A DNA stretch of 64,000 bases, from contig JAPEHQ010000027.1 in the NCBI GenBank assembly GCA_027405735.1, positions 1-64,000 on the forward strand, read 5' to 3'. This document shows, one piece after another, positions 22,681-34,396 of this stretch. Positions within the stretch are counted from its first letter, which is position 1. Each line of letters opens with the position of its first letter. Under the pieces are notes generated by a model. That model saw only the letters and a list, made by a program, of their open reading frames with translations. It was not told the origin of the DNA and ran no database searches. The translations under genes and the position numbers were made by a program. This DNA comes from Mucor racemosus (taxonomy: Eukaryota > Mucoromycota > Mucoromycetes > Mucorales > Mucoraceae).

Positions 22681-23950
22681 TACTTTGCATTTTTTTCTTC
22701 GGCGAAAAATATTGATTTTTTGTCGAGATAATCAAAATAATAGTTCATGTTACAGCTTGACCTTATGGTAACTGGGTTTCAAAACTGATTTTACATATCA
22801 ACCAGAAAATGATCAAAAAATCAAAATTGTTTAATGGCTCATGAACTGCAAAATAAGTTGGAATAGATTACTATTCAGTTTTTGTACAGTTTCAAGTTCT
22901 GCACCCACCTAAATAAAATTAAAAAAATGTTTCACATTAACTTTTGCGAAAAACGTGATTGAAATTTTTTAGGTTTTTTGGAGATATACATCAATTTCTA
23001 TAGAAATACTTCAAAAATAAAAAATTGAGAAAATGTGCAATAACATGATCTATCGATCGAGCTATTGCTGAACATTCTAGCTGCATTTTTTGTAGAGAAA
23101 GCAAGATTTTTGTGATTTTTTTTTCAAATTCAGAATTTGGGATAAGGGTATACAAGGAAAAATTGGGAGGTAGAAGCGAAGGTATCTCTTTGCACACATT
23201 TTTGAGGATATCTCCACGAAAAATCAATATTTTGGAAAAAACTAAATTGGGTCCGAGAGAGCTCAACAAGCTGGATGATATGAAGGTAAAAAAACGTGTT
23301 GTTTAATTTAACCAATATTTTGAAATCTACTACATAAATGTCAAAAAAATGAAAAAAAATAAAAGTGCTCAGAATTTTTTTAAACCAAAATATGTTATAG
23401 AGTGCTTCAAAACAAGCAAGTTTTATTATTAAAAGTTGTTAATATAGCTTAATGTTTCGTAGAGATATGAAGCTTCAAAGTTTTCAATTTTACCAATTAA
23501 ATGCCTGTAAAAACCTGAAACATTAGCACTGAAAACGTTATATCAACTGCAAAAGATAGGATATTTTTGGATACTCATTTTTAAATAAAAGTGGAGCACC
23601 TCAGGTACATTTTTATATTATTTTTTCCTGGCATTATTTAACGGAAAAAAAAGTAGAGCAGGGATAAAAAATGAGAGTCAGTTTTTAGGGAGAAAACTAT
23701 GAACTTTACCTGTTTTTGAGTCCTTCATACGGTACAAAATAAACTTCGGACTAGGTGATGAAATCTGAATAATTCATATCTATTGAGTAATGCTTAAGAT
23801 GTATTCTCAAAAGTAATTCATATGAGGATATTTATAGAAAAGAGGGCGCGTTCTGCCTAAAAAAATTGAAAGCTATGAGAATTGATTTTTTTGAAAATTC
23901 AAATTGAATATCAAATTCAAAACACATTTTAACTTATGAAGCGTTTCTTC
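22680..23950 (+). repeat. Dispersed repeat family C, copy 2
   Basis: Collinear with the copies at 12630-15030 and 34880-36905. It is uninterrupted and so gives the cleanest view of the unit, from 'TTGATTTTTTGTCGAGATAA' to 'GAAAAGAGGGCGCGTTC'. Very like the inverted copy at 28180-29440. Small matching frames at 22991-23315 recur in every copy but look like readings of conserved DNA. Confidence 0.65.
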
Positions 23951-24064
23951 CAAAAGTACGACCGCAAGTCAAATAAGTTGTAAACTATTATTATAAAACT
24001 TAACAAAATAAAAAAAGTTGTAGCTTTATATTCTTTTATTAACAAGTAGAGATTACCCCGATCA

Positions 24065-24262
24065 GCCCATTTGGGCCGACCATTTAAAAATAAATTTTTC
24101 TCCACAAAGACTATATATCAAATAATGATTAAGTCTGCCATGAGAAGACAGTGTTTCTCTATACGATCTTTTTTGTTTTTTTCAAAAAAAAGTGATAAAT
24201 GAGCCATTAATCGTCCATCTTGTGAAGGCTGTTTTTCAAAAATTGAGTACGCCCATTTGGGC
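24065..24262. repeat. Left subterminal GCCCATTTGGGC motifs of the piggyBac element
   Basis: Two direct copies of CGCCCATTTGGGCCGAC-like sequence, 186 bases apart. The right end has two more in opposed orientation 19 bases apart (26540-26570). Probable transposase-binding sites, by analogy with other piggyBac ends. Confidence 0.75.
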
Positions 24263-24338
24263 CGACTTTTTAGACAGTTGGTATTCTTGAAAGTTAGGAC
24301 AATTTTATTTAAAAAAATTAATAGAAATATACTTGCAG

Positions 24339-26357
24339 TTACAAAGAATTATTTACATGTTGTTGGCGAGCCCAAACGTCCTGTAAATGTGCAGTATAGC
24401 ACGATTTACACATAGGTGTATGTGGGTCGCAGCTACACGATTTTTTCACTCTTGTACCACATAAGCCAGAACGATAGCAACTGGCACATCCTAATCTGAT
24501 GCGTTTTTTACCATCCTCTCCTTTCATGGTGACATATGAATGCGTTCCACAACTTCTAAGTACTCTTTGGTCATTGGAAATCGACTCAGTGGCATCAGGG
24601 CCACGAGCCAACTCCTCACAATGCGAAAGAAGGGTCCAAGCCAAAGTATCCTTGAAGGAACTATGGGATATTTCCCCATCTTTTGCGAATACTCGAAAAG
24701 AGCTAAACGCATTAGCTTCACAGATACCCAAAAAGAAGCCGAAGAAACGCATCTCCCACCTTTCAGTGGAAATGATATCGTGGTAAGAAGTCATATTATC
24801 ACGAAGATTGTTGGCAGCATCAACGGAACCTAGTATTGCGATCATCAGTATATGCTTTTAATGTACGCAAAATATCTACTCACTCTTATGAGTCTCATAC
24901 TCATCTACTACAGCAGGTCGTCTGATAGTTACTTGTTGACCATCACAGCCTACAAATGTTTTTTGACCTGACATAATTGTAGTACCACACGACGATACAA
25001 AGGCCTTAACCTTCTTATCGCGATAGGCACATACAAAGATTCTACCATTACTAAGGTCGTTTTTCATCATCGTGTAATGACTACCATGAGCCTCTTCCAC
25101 TTGCTCTACGATATCAGTAGTAGGCATACCTCGGGGCCAGTAACGACGCTTTGTTACCTGCATGATGGAATATAATCCAAGATTAGATAACATTGTTGTC
25201 ATCTCTGGTGACCCAAACCAAGAATCCGCAATCACGGTGCGACCACTACCAAACCAAGGTTTTACCAGGCGTTTGACAGTTTCTGTCAGCTTACGCATAC
25301 CAGCATCATTATCATACTCCTTAGGTTTAGGATCGCCTACAGTATCCATACGTACAATGCAGAAAGTGTGGTGGTCAGCCAATGTTTTGAATTCTTGACC
25401 GATGGGGTGAGGCTTTCTTGGGACCTTTTTCAAGTTGGGCATTCCAACACCTAGCCATTGATTCATTGACTCATCAATTACCAAATACTTACCAGGTTCT
25501 AAACAAGCTGCCATGTGGCTGTTGAATGCATCAATGGTTGAGCGAATCTGATACAAAGGATCAAGCTGTTGTTTTTCAGCAGAGTGGACTTCAAAACAAT
25601 GCATGCGCATAATATCATTAAATCGTTTGAACGACATATATCTCGAGAAGTTGATGCTCATCATAAAATGACTTGATCCTTGTCTCCAATATGCCTTACG
25701 GTCTGAATGTTTAAGTACTGTCATGACAGTGAGGAGCGCAATCCACATCAAATACTCATTGAAAGTAAGATCAGACCAAGAATTGTTAACATTTCTTGCA
25801 TGAATGTTGATGTTACCAATGATGCGATGAAAGTGGGCCAATGGTAAAAAAAACAAGAAATATTCCAAGGGAGTGGCATATTTTGCATTGGATAACATTA
25901 GTTTTGCTTTCTCATTTTGATAACTTACATTACAAAGCCTGTTATCAATAAAAACTTCTCCAGCACTCCATCCTTCAGCAGGAGTCAAGTCAATCTCAAC
26001 ATCTTCCTCTTCTTCTTCCTGAATAGCGTCCTCCAGAAGGTCCTCGCTCGCGATGGGTACATTAACAACCTCTGGAGCTACTGTACTTTCGGAAACAGGG
26101 ACTTCAACAGGACCAAGATACTTGATACAACCTTGCTTAATGGTCAATGTAATACCTGGTACCTCGTTCAAGACAACATCATACAGAACTCTGTTGTTGA
26201 CCTCTGAACGGCCAGTTGTCACTCCCTTGAAGCTCAAAAGGGGTGTATTCCAATCGTACTTATCGCGTAAGATGCTTTCAGCCTCTACGTTGTTGATGAA
26301 ACGTTTGCTTATTGATACAAGTACGTTAATAGCGAGTTTACTGTTAGCGGGAGGCAT
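24339..26357 (-). CDS. piggyBac transposase (DDE_Tnp_1_7 type)
   Basis: Cut-and-paste transposase of the piggyBac family. Two exons, 24884-26357 and 24829-24339, are joined across a GTGAGT...CTAG intron of 54 bases, giving 654 residues. The N-terminal part has an acidic stretch (EEEEEDVEIDL), then the dimerisation/DNA-binding region (FHRIIGNINIH). Catalytic aspartates of the RNase H-like fold: D295 in YLVIDESMNQW, D378 in TVIADSWFGS, and D495 in KSSVDAANN, which is created across the splice. The intron must be removed for the third one to be made. After the RRFFGFFLG-like helix region (ERWEMRFFGFFLG) comes a C-terminal cysteine-rich domain (CASCYRSGLCG, CSCDPHTPMCKSC), the zinc-binding module that reads the transposon ends. 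A second acidic residue often found three positions after the last D is Asn here. Start chosen at the first ATG. No stops or shifts. Confidence 0.93.
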
Positions 26358-26539
26358 GACTTTCAGATTTTTGAATATAAATTAGGGAAACTTTAAAAGC
26401 AAAATTTAATAAATAGTAAATAATGAAAATAATTTCAAACAAAAAAAAAATATCAATGTATGCCCTGAACTTCTGAAGCCAAATACGAGATTTTAAAAAA
26501 TCAAATTCCCTTCCATTCAAAAACGTTGATTTATTGTCG

Positions 26540-26570
26540 GCCCATTTGGGCTGAATCGGCCCAAATGGGC
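26540..26570. repeat. Right subterminal inverted GCCCATTTGGGC pair
   Basis: GCCCATTTGGGC followed after seven bases by its complement GCCCAAATGGGC, forming a short palindrome next to the right terminal repeat. Confidence 0.75.
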
Positions 26571-26592
26571 TGACCTAATTCCAACTTGTTAA

Positions 26593-27009
26593 TTAATTAA
26601 TTAAAAAAAACAATTAGATGCAAATTAAGGACTGTGATTGTTTAGCTGATACATTAAAAAAAAATAAAGCATATATATTGTTTAAATGTAGTCTTGGAAT
26701 AAGATCTGGAGCTTTCAGCATTGTATGACGACAGCTTTTAGTTTATATTTTTTGATACTATACAGTATTATACACATTTTGTTTACAGGATTTTTACATA
26801 ATGTAGTCAGTTGGAAAGCCGATAAGCCATTTTGAAATATTTTTCTTCTTGAGACATAATCACTATGGGAAAAAAATGTACGTACATGATATCATGAAAA
26901 AAAGGTAACTTTTGATTTTTAAGATTCATTAATGTTGACATGGATTTTTTACATTATTTAACGTATTTTTGAGAGTTTGTAGATATATATTATGATCTTA
27001 TTTACTATA
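26593..27009. other. AT-rich intergenic DNA
   Basis: No coding exon, RNA gene or known repeat family seen. Confidence 0.5.
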
Positions 27010-27211
27010 AAAAGAATATTAATAAAGACTAGTAAAATTTATCATGGAGAACGTAGGCTTTATTGCTAGAAAAACTAATGATAAAAGAAAGAAGCAAGAG
27101 CTTCTAGATCTTGGTTTAAAAGACTATTTTTAAGAATTATGCATCTTGATATGAGTTAGAAATGGAATTGGCTTCAACGTTGGCTGTTTAATATCCTCGA
27201 AAACCGACAGT
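27010..27211 (-). repeat. Short dispersed repeat family E, copy 2
   Basis: Inverted relative to copies at 3703-3895 and 57168-57404. It ends CTCGAAAACCGACA, the complement of the family's left end TGTCGGTTTTCGAG. Confidence 0.65.
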
Positions 27212-27649
27212 ATTGTTACTCTGTCAAAAATACGCTTACAATCAAGCAAAATATTGTAAATAAAACTGCAAATTTGCATAAAATTGAGATATTAAAAAAA
27301 ACGACTTGAAAAAAGATGTAACGCTGTTTACTCGAGGTTTAAAAATAACCAATAATTTAAACAATTTGGTATTTATGACTATTGCAAATGTCAGAAGCTT
27401 TCAACAAGCTTTTAAATGTAACGTAACTAATTTCCTGATATGCACCTTTAATGAGGTATATAATAAAGGTCTTCAAAATATTTATGCTTGGTGGAGATGT
27501 GGAGATACAGTAGCACACTAACAATGATTGAGTAAGAAAAGAAAAAAACAATTGCTAGTCTTCTCAAATGCTGTGCATTGAAGTGTAAAACGAAAAAAAA
27601 AAGCGAGGGGGTGATTAGCTGCGCTTCTAGCCCGGCAAGCACACGTTCC

Positions 27650-27745
27650 GAAGAAAATCCGCTTACACGAGTTTCGAACCCACAACCTCTCCGTTTGAAC
27701 TAGCTGTAAAGCGCACAAGTTTAGCAACTAGGACAAACGTCCCCT
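27650..27745 (-). other. tRNA-like sequence (possible SINE or tRNA relic)
   Basis: On the minus strand the sequence contains a good box B (GGTTCGAAACTC) preceded by CTAGTTGCTAAACTTG, which resembles a degenerate box A. A seven-pair acceptor-like stem can be drawn between CGTTTGT and GTAAGCG with wobble pairs, but no proper anticodon arm forms. A T-run follows. I take it as a tRNA-derived retroposon head. Confidence 0.35.
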
Positions 27746-28179
27746 GTATGTTTGCTTTTTTTCATTGGCATCCTTGTACGTATGTATTGTTTGTTTTTCT
27801 TCTCGATTTGTGCAGTATTGAGCAATTTGACCATAATTTTTTTCTTTTGGATATATTACTGCTATTTGCTGAGTATTAGCAGCAATTTGTTTTAAATAAA
27901 AGACTTTATTTTTGATCGACACATGAAGAAAACCCTGTTCTTTTTTCTCTGTGCTGTGTAACGATGGGAATTAATATGACAACGCAAAAACTGGCCTTAT
28001 TCACGAAAAGTATGATATAGTTAAACTTTTTAATAAGACCATAACTAATAATATAAAATAACTCTACGTACAGTATATACACAAAAGTTGATAATAATCA
28101 TTTAATATATATTTGCTTCACAAATTGCAAAATCATAATATGCGCTTGATACATTTTATAGTTTTCAATATTTATACTG

Positions 28180-29440
28180 TAGTCAAAACGTGCCCTCTTT
28201 TCTATAAATGTCCTCATATGAATCACTTTTGAGAATACATCCAGATACATTACTTAATAGATAAAAATTATTCGGATTTTATTACCTAGTCCTACGTTTA
28301 TTTTGTACCTCACGAAAGACTCAAAAACAGGTAACGTTTGTAGCTTTTTGCCTAAAAACTGAGTCTTATTTTTCATCCCTGCCGTACTTTTTTTCCCACT
28401 AAATTATAAATAGAAAAAATAATATAAAAATGTACCTGAGATACTCCACTTTTATTTAAAAATGAGTATCCAAAAATATCCTATCTTTTGCAGTTGATAT
28501 AACGTTTTCAGTGCTAATGTTTCAGGTTTTTACAGGCATTTAATTGGTAAAATTGAAAACTTTGAAGCTTCATATCTCTACGAAACATTAAGCTATATTA
28601 ACAACTTTTAATAATAAAACTTGCTTGTTTTGAAGCACTCTATAACATATTTTGGTTTAAAAAAATTCTGAGCACTTTTATTTTTTTTCATTTTTTTGAC
28701 ATTTATGTAGTAGATTTCAAAATATTGGTTAAATTAAACAACACGTTTTTTTACCTTCATATCATCCAGCTTGTTGAGCTCTCTCGGACCCAATTTAGTT
28801 TTTTCCAAAATACTGATTTTTCGTGGAGATATCCTCAAAAATGTGTGCAAAGAGATACCTTCGCTTCTACCTCCCAATTTTTCCTTGTATACCCTTATCC
28901 CAAATTCTGAATTTGAAAAAAAAATCACAAAAATCTTGCTTTCTCTACAAAAAATGCAGCTAGAATGTTCAGCAATAGCTTGATCGATAGATGATTTTGT
29001 GGTGCATGACGATCCTAAATTAAATTTGAAATATACTTATAAAAAGTAATGCATATCTTCAAAAAACCTCCAAAATTTCAATTACGTTTTATGCAAAATT
29101 TTACGTGAAGCATTTTTTTGAATTTTTTTTAGATGGATGCAGAATTAAAAACTGTACAAAAACTATTTAAAGCACTAGATCTACTTACTTTGCAGTTCAT
29201 TAGCCATTAAGCAATTTTTTTTTTTTCGATCATTTTCTGGTCGATTTGTCAGATCGAGTTTGAAACCCAGTTACCGTAGGGTTAAGCTGTAATATAAACT
29301 ATTAAGTTAATTATCTCGACGAAAAATCAATATTCTTTGCTGAAACAAAAAATGCAGAGTACCTTATAGTTACATCGATCTTGTGAATACTGTATAAAAA
29401 ATTAATACTTTAATTTAGATGCTCAATTTGTTACAATATA
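28180..29440 (-). repeat. Dispersed repeat family C, copy 3
   Basis: Reverse-complement copy of 22680-23950. It forms the outer part of the left palindrome arm. Its distal end (28180-28600) resembles copy 2 more than it does its palindrome partner at 36500-36900, so the palindrome's identity stops inside this element. Confidence 0.65.
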
Positions 29441-30131
29441 TTTCAGGTGAATCTTGGTGGTTAAATTTTGGTCAATGTTTGGCCAGTGCACTAATATTCT
29501 GGGATTAATATTGTATTTCTATTTTCCAAGAGATATCAATGGCCCATAAAGTGAAGGTACATCTTCTTGAAAGATTTTACGTGATTCGACTCAATATTAA
29601 GCGAAAACATTTGAAAACTATATGAAACCTATTTTTTACAACCGCAAAAAAAAACCGACAACTAAAACCTCATCTCAATGAATTTCAATCCTATTAACCT
29701 GCAACTTTACGTGAGGGTAGGTACACATCTTCGATGCAATGGTATCAAAGGGCAGCAACTTTCACAAGCTACTGCATGTCGAGAAAATTAATGCCAGAGT
29801 TCACTTATACTGTACTGCTCTCTTCTAATGAAAACAATTAAAAATGCAATTTTTATTATAAGTAATAATCCAGGTAAGCTACCACTCTACATAATGAACA
29901 TAGAAATGGGTAAATACTACAAGTCTATCAGCTATCAGTTTGCATGGATCATTGTGCTTTTGGTAAATTGGAACAAAAAGTTGATTACCTGCAGTTCACA
30001 CCCATCAAAATTAGTATGCTCACCAATTTTCGCCAAATATGGATCTAAATAAGCTCTCGTTTCAATGGTAAGCATGTCTCGTGCGAATCGGCAGAATTGC
30101 AAAAGGTTTAGCCTCCCCGAGTTGCTGTGTA
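28600..30131. repeat. Left arm of large palindrome
   Basis: Near-identical reverse complement of 34397-36520. A 74-codon open stretch at 29828-30052 reads exactly the same as its mirror at 34482-34706 on the minus strand. Arms of about 1.5 kb flank a 4.27-kb centre. Includes repeat families B and C. Confidence 0.8.
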
Positions 30132-30474
30132 AATGAAGAAATCAAAACTGGTACTTGCTTAATAAACTATTTGTATGATGGGCTGTTTCAGATATTCTGA
30201 GCATTTCTATAAAGCCAAATGATGGTTCGAGTTTGAATTTTGAAGTTGTATCTGATACGTAGTAGTGGGTATACGAATAATATATCTTGATTTCATTAGG
30301 TAACAGCTGTTTTTGAACAAATATACCGCCATTTTCGACACGAAACTTGTTTTCCTCTGCTTAAAAAACTTGATGCAACTGGAAAAATGCTTGTAATAAT
30401 CAATAAATATTGATCCAAATGGGTTGCAAGTTTCAAAATATACAACAGCTATAATATTATTCAGCAATACACTA

Positions 30475-30800
30475 CTAGGCCTAGGAATGGGCTTCGATTC
30501 GAGTTTGAATCGAGTTTTAACGGAAACGGCCATTCGATTCGAGTTGGAAAACGGCCCGTTCTTTTGTAACCCAGATAAAAAACGGGGTGGGAGCAAGTAT
30601 TGGTTTGCCTTAAGGAGGCTGTTAATAGCAACATTGTCAAGTTAATATGGGATTATGAATTGATAATAGCATATTTGACAGTTTCACAACTTGAAGTATT
30701 TTTTCAATCCTGTTTTCGAGCTTAGCTAACAAAAAAAAAAAAGAAGAAACTCGAATACCCTCATTCGAGTTTGCATAAAAAACGGCCCGTTAAAGCAGTC
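30475..30800. repeat. TTCGAGTT/ACGGCCCGTT motif cluster, hAT-like subterminal region
   Basis: Starts TAGGAATGGGCTTCGATTCG and is followed by several ATTCGAGTT/GAATCGAG units and two ACGGCCCGTT motifs (about 30552 and 30781). Ends of hAT transposons often start with a TAGGxxTGGGC-like terminus followed by clustered ATTCGA motifs, so this may be a fragment of one. I found no matching right end, 8-bp duplication or transposase. Confidence 0.35.
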
Positions 30801-30842
30801 AAACTCGGTTAACCGTAATACGATGCGTTGTTTGTGAAATCC

Positions 30843-33590
30843 TAACTAGGCCAACCTGTGCTGCACAAGATAATTTCGTTGTGCCCAGGTGGGCTGCACA
30901 CTATAGCCTGAGCTGTTGTTGTGCCCATTGAATATGGCTAAAAAGATAACAAGGTGTACACGGGCACAACAAAAGAAACTGCACACGAGCACAATGCTAA
31001 GCCTGTATGTGCAGAATTATAGATTCTGTCCATGTGCAAAACATTAATCCCATGTGTGCATAATAGTAGAATTGCCAACAATAGCATATCATTATCCCTG
31101 TTCGTGCATAATAAGAAATCTGACCATGAGCATAATGAGCTGATCGTATGGGCACAAATTGGTTTGTACATGAGCATCGTGCCGTTCTCAAAATTCCATT
31201 GCATTTTTTATTGGAATGTGTTTTTAAATTACATTTGCTTTTATTAATAATATAGACTATAGACAATACAGTTCAATAGGTTGTTGATGTAGTAGAGCAA
31301 TACATTTTACAGCCAATATATTTACGATTATCATCATTTGTAAATATGTTTGTAGCTGTAATATTTGCAGCAACAGCGCTTCTTGCTCGGGCATAAACTT
31401 AAATAACAGTTACTGCTTAAATTTATATGCAAGCCAAACCTAAGGTTCTAAATGTTACTTTTTTTATCACATAAAATTTAAACAAATTAATAACCTTCTT
31501 CTTTAAACTTACTATTTTAGTTTACGATTGTCAGCTGTAAAAAGATTTGTTTTCAAGTACAGTATATATACAATCAAAACTATGGTAATTAGGCAAGATA
31601 CTAAATTGTTCTTTTTTTTTGTGTTTCTACATCATTTGAAATTTTATCACTTTCCTGGATCATTTCGTGAGATCGTAACAAGTTCTAGCTTTTTATTGAG
31701 TAGATATAAATATTATTATTGCCTTCGATTTGATATGGTAATCAAGAAATAATACGTCCAAAAATACAGCAGTAAATAATGATATTTGATCTTAGAATGC
31801 AGTTAAATAAAAATATCAGTTTCTAATATAGCGACTTCTACCTATATTAAAAACATTAGTCTCTTATGTTAGCATGCGTATTCAGATAAAAGAAAAGAAT
31901 GCCAGCTTGATAGCCTGATATGCCTTATCGAACAGTGAATATATTCTTTGAATAATATAAAAACAAAAAGAGAGAAACAACACACGTAGAAAAGGATTTT
32001 CAAAGCTTTACATTATTTAGCACAATTAAAACACTGCTAAATTGCACATTTCAGCCAATGTAAAAGCAGCATTACGGCGCATCAACCCATAAACTAAACA
32101 AAACATGCAATATCTGTTATCATAGAAACATGCATTTTTCATTTTTCTATCCGAAAAACTGCCTGTCATATTATATATTCATTGAAAAATTGCAAAAGCG
32201 AGCCCATAGAACGACCCCGTAATTGAGCATAGCAAGATTGAAAGGCTAAGTCTCTTCTTATACAGTACTATGGTATATATCTAAGTTTTAAATAAAAAAG
32301 CGGTTTTTTTAAGCTTTTCTTATATTTAACCACGTACGGTCTGAAAATTCAGACTTTGTAGCGGACATTTTTTGGGGCTCATTTTACCCTTACCAACACT
32401 CATGATTTTGATCAAAAAACAGAAAAATCAAATTTTGATACCAAAATCAACGTTCAAATATACTACATTGTGAGAGAAAATTGTAGCTATGAATGATACA
32501 CACGTTCTAAAAGCTTAATATTAAATGCTAAGTAATGAAACTTTGTACTTTTGGCCCAAAAACGGTTGTTTGATTAAAGGATTTTCATGTAATATTTTGC
32601 AATGAACAAGTTTGTTATTTTTTATTGTGCAAATAGAGTGCTAAATTCTGCATATGTGTATATTTTTTGTTTTTATAATTGGTAGTATAATTAACTCTAG
32701 ATTTGTAAAATCAGAAAAAAAAAATTAAAAAATGTCAAAATTGATGATCTGGACAATAATAATTTTCTAAATTAATATTCCGCTTATAAGCCCTGTAAGT
32801 CTTAAAAATAAGAGATTTAATAATACTTGAGAACTTTTTCAAGAATTTACGATGCTGTATCCACTTGATTCAGGCTTATTACTGTAAATATTTGTACATA
32901 CTTTTATAATCAACAATTTTTCTGCAGGTCGATATTGACTTTAGACAAAAAAAGCATTAATTATAACGTAGATGATGGAACAAAATGACCAAGTCTTGGA
33001 TACTTTTTTTGTTCGAGAAAAATATTATAACGCGCCCTAACATCATTAACAGTTAATCATTCATTTCCAAATAAACAATAGGAAAAACATGTACTTGTAC
33101 CTGCTACTTGATTTCAGTTGTTTATTATAAAGAATATTGGTCTTTTTGTTGTAGTTTTAAACGTAAATCAAAGAGCCCAGGAAAGACTGGGGAAGAAAAA
33201 AATAATCCTAAATCAGTCAGTTTTGTGTGTTACAAACAGAAATTTACAAAGGAATAAATATTTTTAGTGTTGCCAAACAGGTTGTTGTCGTTGTTCTCAT
33301 TTGGTCCCCGAAAGAAGAACATGGGCAGAACTCTTTCAAACTTCAAATTTCAAATTAATATATCTCGTCAATAAGGCAATTCTGTTGAATCAGAGTAACT
33401 CACATCATCTGCTTTAAACCACTCAAATTATCTTCGTTATTAATTATATTATGATTGATATACTTTAGTAAATTGACTAAAAACCTCGATCTCATCATTT
33501 CTCTGCTCATCTGGGCTGCCTGATCTGCACAAAAGTTCTTATTCTGCCCATCTGTGCAGATCATTATGCCCATGGGAAGTGCAGTGGAAT
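30843..33590 (+). mobile_element. Non-coding transposon family A, copy 3 (most compact)
   Basis: Starts GGCCAACCTGTGCTGCACAAG, collinear with L1 to about 32890. It then continues directly into a segment shared only with copy 4 (55432-56100 there, inverted) and ends near CCCATGGGAAGTGCAGTGG. It lacks the dynein exon segment carried by the other copies, with no gap at the junction near 32890-32905. No coding capacity seen. Sits in the centre of the large palindrome. Confidence 0.7.
30845..31180. repeat. Subterminal array of degenerate TGTGCA/GGGCACAA motifs
   Basis: About a dozen related hexamers to decamers (GTGCTGCACAAG, TTGTGCCCATTG, CTGCACACGAGCACAATG, CATGTGTGCATAAT, TTCGTGCATAATAAG, GGGCACAAATTGG and others) spaced 15-35 bases apart in both orientations. 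The same array is present in L1, R1 and copy 4, and a few more copies sit at the other end of copy 3 (33510-33590). Consistent with transposase-binding subterminal repeats. Confidence 0.55.
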
Positions 33591-34396
33591 TACATACTAA
33601 AAACGCTTGAAAATAATGACAACCTAAATCCCAAGTGTCGCTCATGAAATATGATGCCACTTAAAATGTGAACAACATTAATAAACAAACGCTTTAACTG
33701 AACACAATAACAAACGCATGCTAAAAATATGAAATACCTTTTTGAACCATACATGTCGTGTAGATGATAGCACCCTTGATCACGGCGCAATCAATTACAC
33801 AAATGACATATATATCAAAACAGGATTTTATCCAAACCAATAACAATAATAAACAAATATGCAGTAAAATATGGGTGTAAAAAGCGATAAAGAATACTGT
33901 TAAAATCCTTCTTTATTAAAATATGGATAATGTGCAATAAAATGGTTATTCAAGTCTCTATTTATATTATTTGGTGATTATTTACTATCTTGCAATTGCA
34001 TTGCAATTGTCAACGATTCCATTAATTTTGAGTATAAATGTTGGGTTGCTTGGTTATTGATTTGGTGGATCAAGAACGGTGTTTTAAATATAGTTTGTCA
34101 ATCATGCTTTCAGAACAGCCCTTACTTGTTCTACTTGATAAGCATGTACTTTTTGTATCTTTTATTTAGGATATCCCACATTACTTTACTATTTTAGCAT
34201 CTCTTATTTGAATATTATACCCTTGCTATCTTTATGCAATTGTCTATTTACTATATAGTCTTATCTTTGATAGCATGGTTTCAAATGAGATGACATTTAA
34301 TTTAGGTATTTTATGATGGGAATCTAGCTTAGTTCACTTCAAAAGATATCAATTTAGTCAACTGCCCATTTATATTGAAGTTGCACTATCAATATA
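33591..34396. other. AT-rich spacer within palindrome centre
   Basis: No coding exon, RNA gene or further repeat copy recognised. Confidence 0.5.

Larger units (their letters stand above)
24039..26592 (-). mobile_element. piggyBac-type DNA transposon, apparently complete
   Basis: A 2.55-kb unit flanked by TTAA at 24039-24042 and 26589-26592, the obligatory piggyBac target site. The ends are short inverted repeats: CAAGTAGAGATTA on the left and the complement of CAAGTTGGAATTA on the right. Each end carries two copies of the 12-base palindrome-like motif GCCCATTTGGGC (24065-24076 and 24251-24262; 26540-26551 and, inverted, 26559-26570). The single gene inside, minus strand, is an uninterrupted transposase with one intron. 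Ends, target duplication and frame are all intact, which suggests recent activity. Confidence 0.9.

Noticed and set aside
22991..23315. Short frames repeated in several places (also 28725-28983, 36115-36364, 54165-54383)
   Set aside because: They recur only because repeat family C recurs; both strands give similar-length frames and the reading is not better conserved than the DNA.
29828..30052. 74-codon frame identical to the one at 34482-34706
   Set aside because: Identity is explained by the palindrome; no protein features and the neighbouring diverged repeat B copies do not keep it open.
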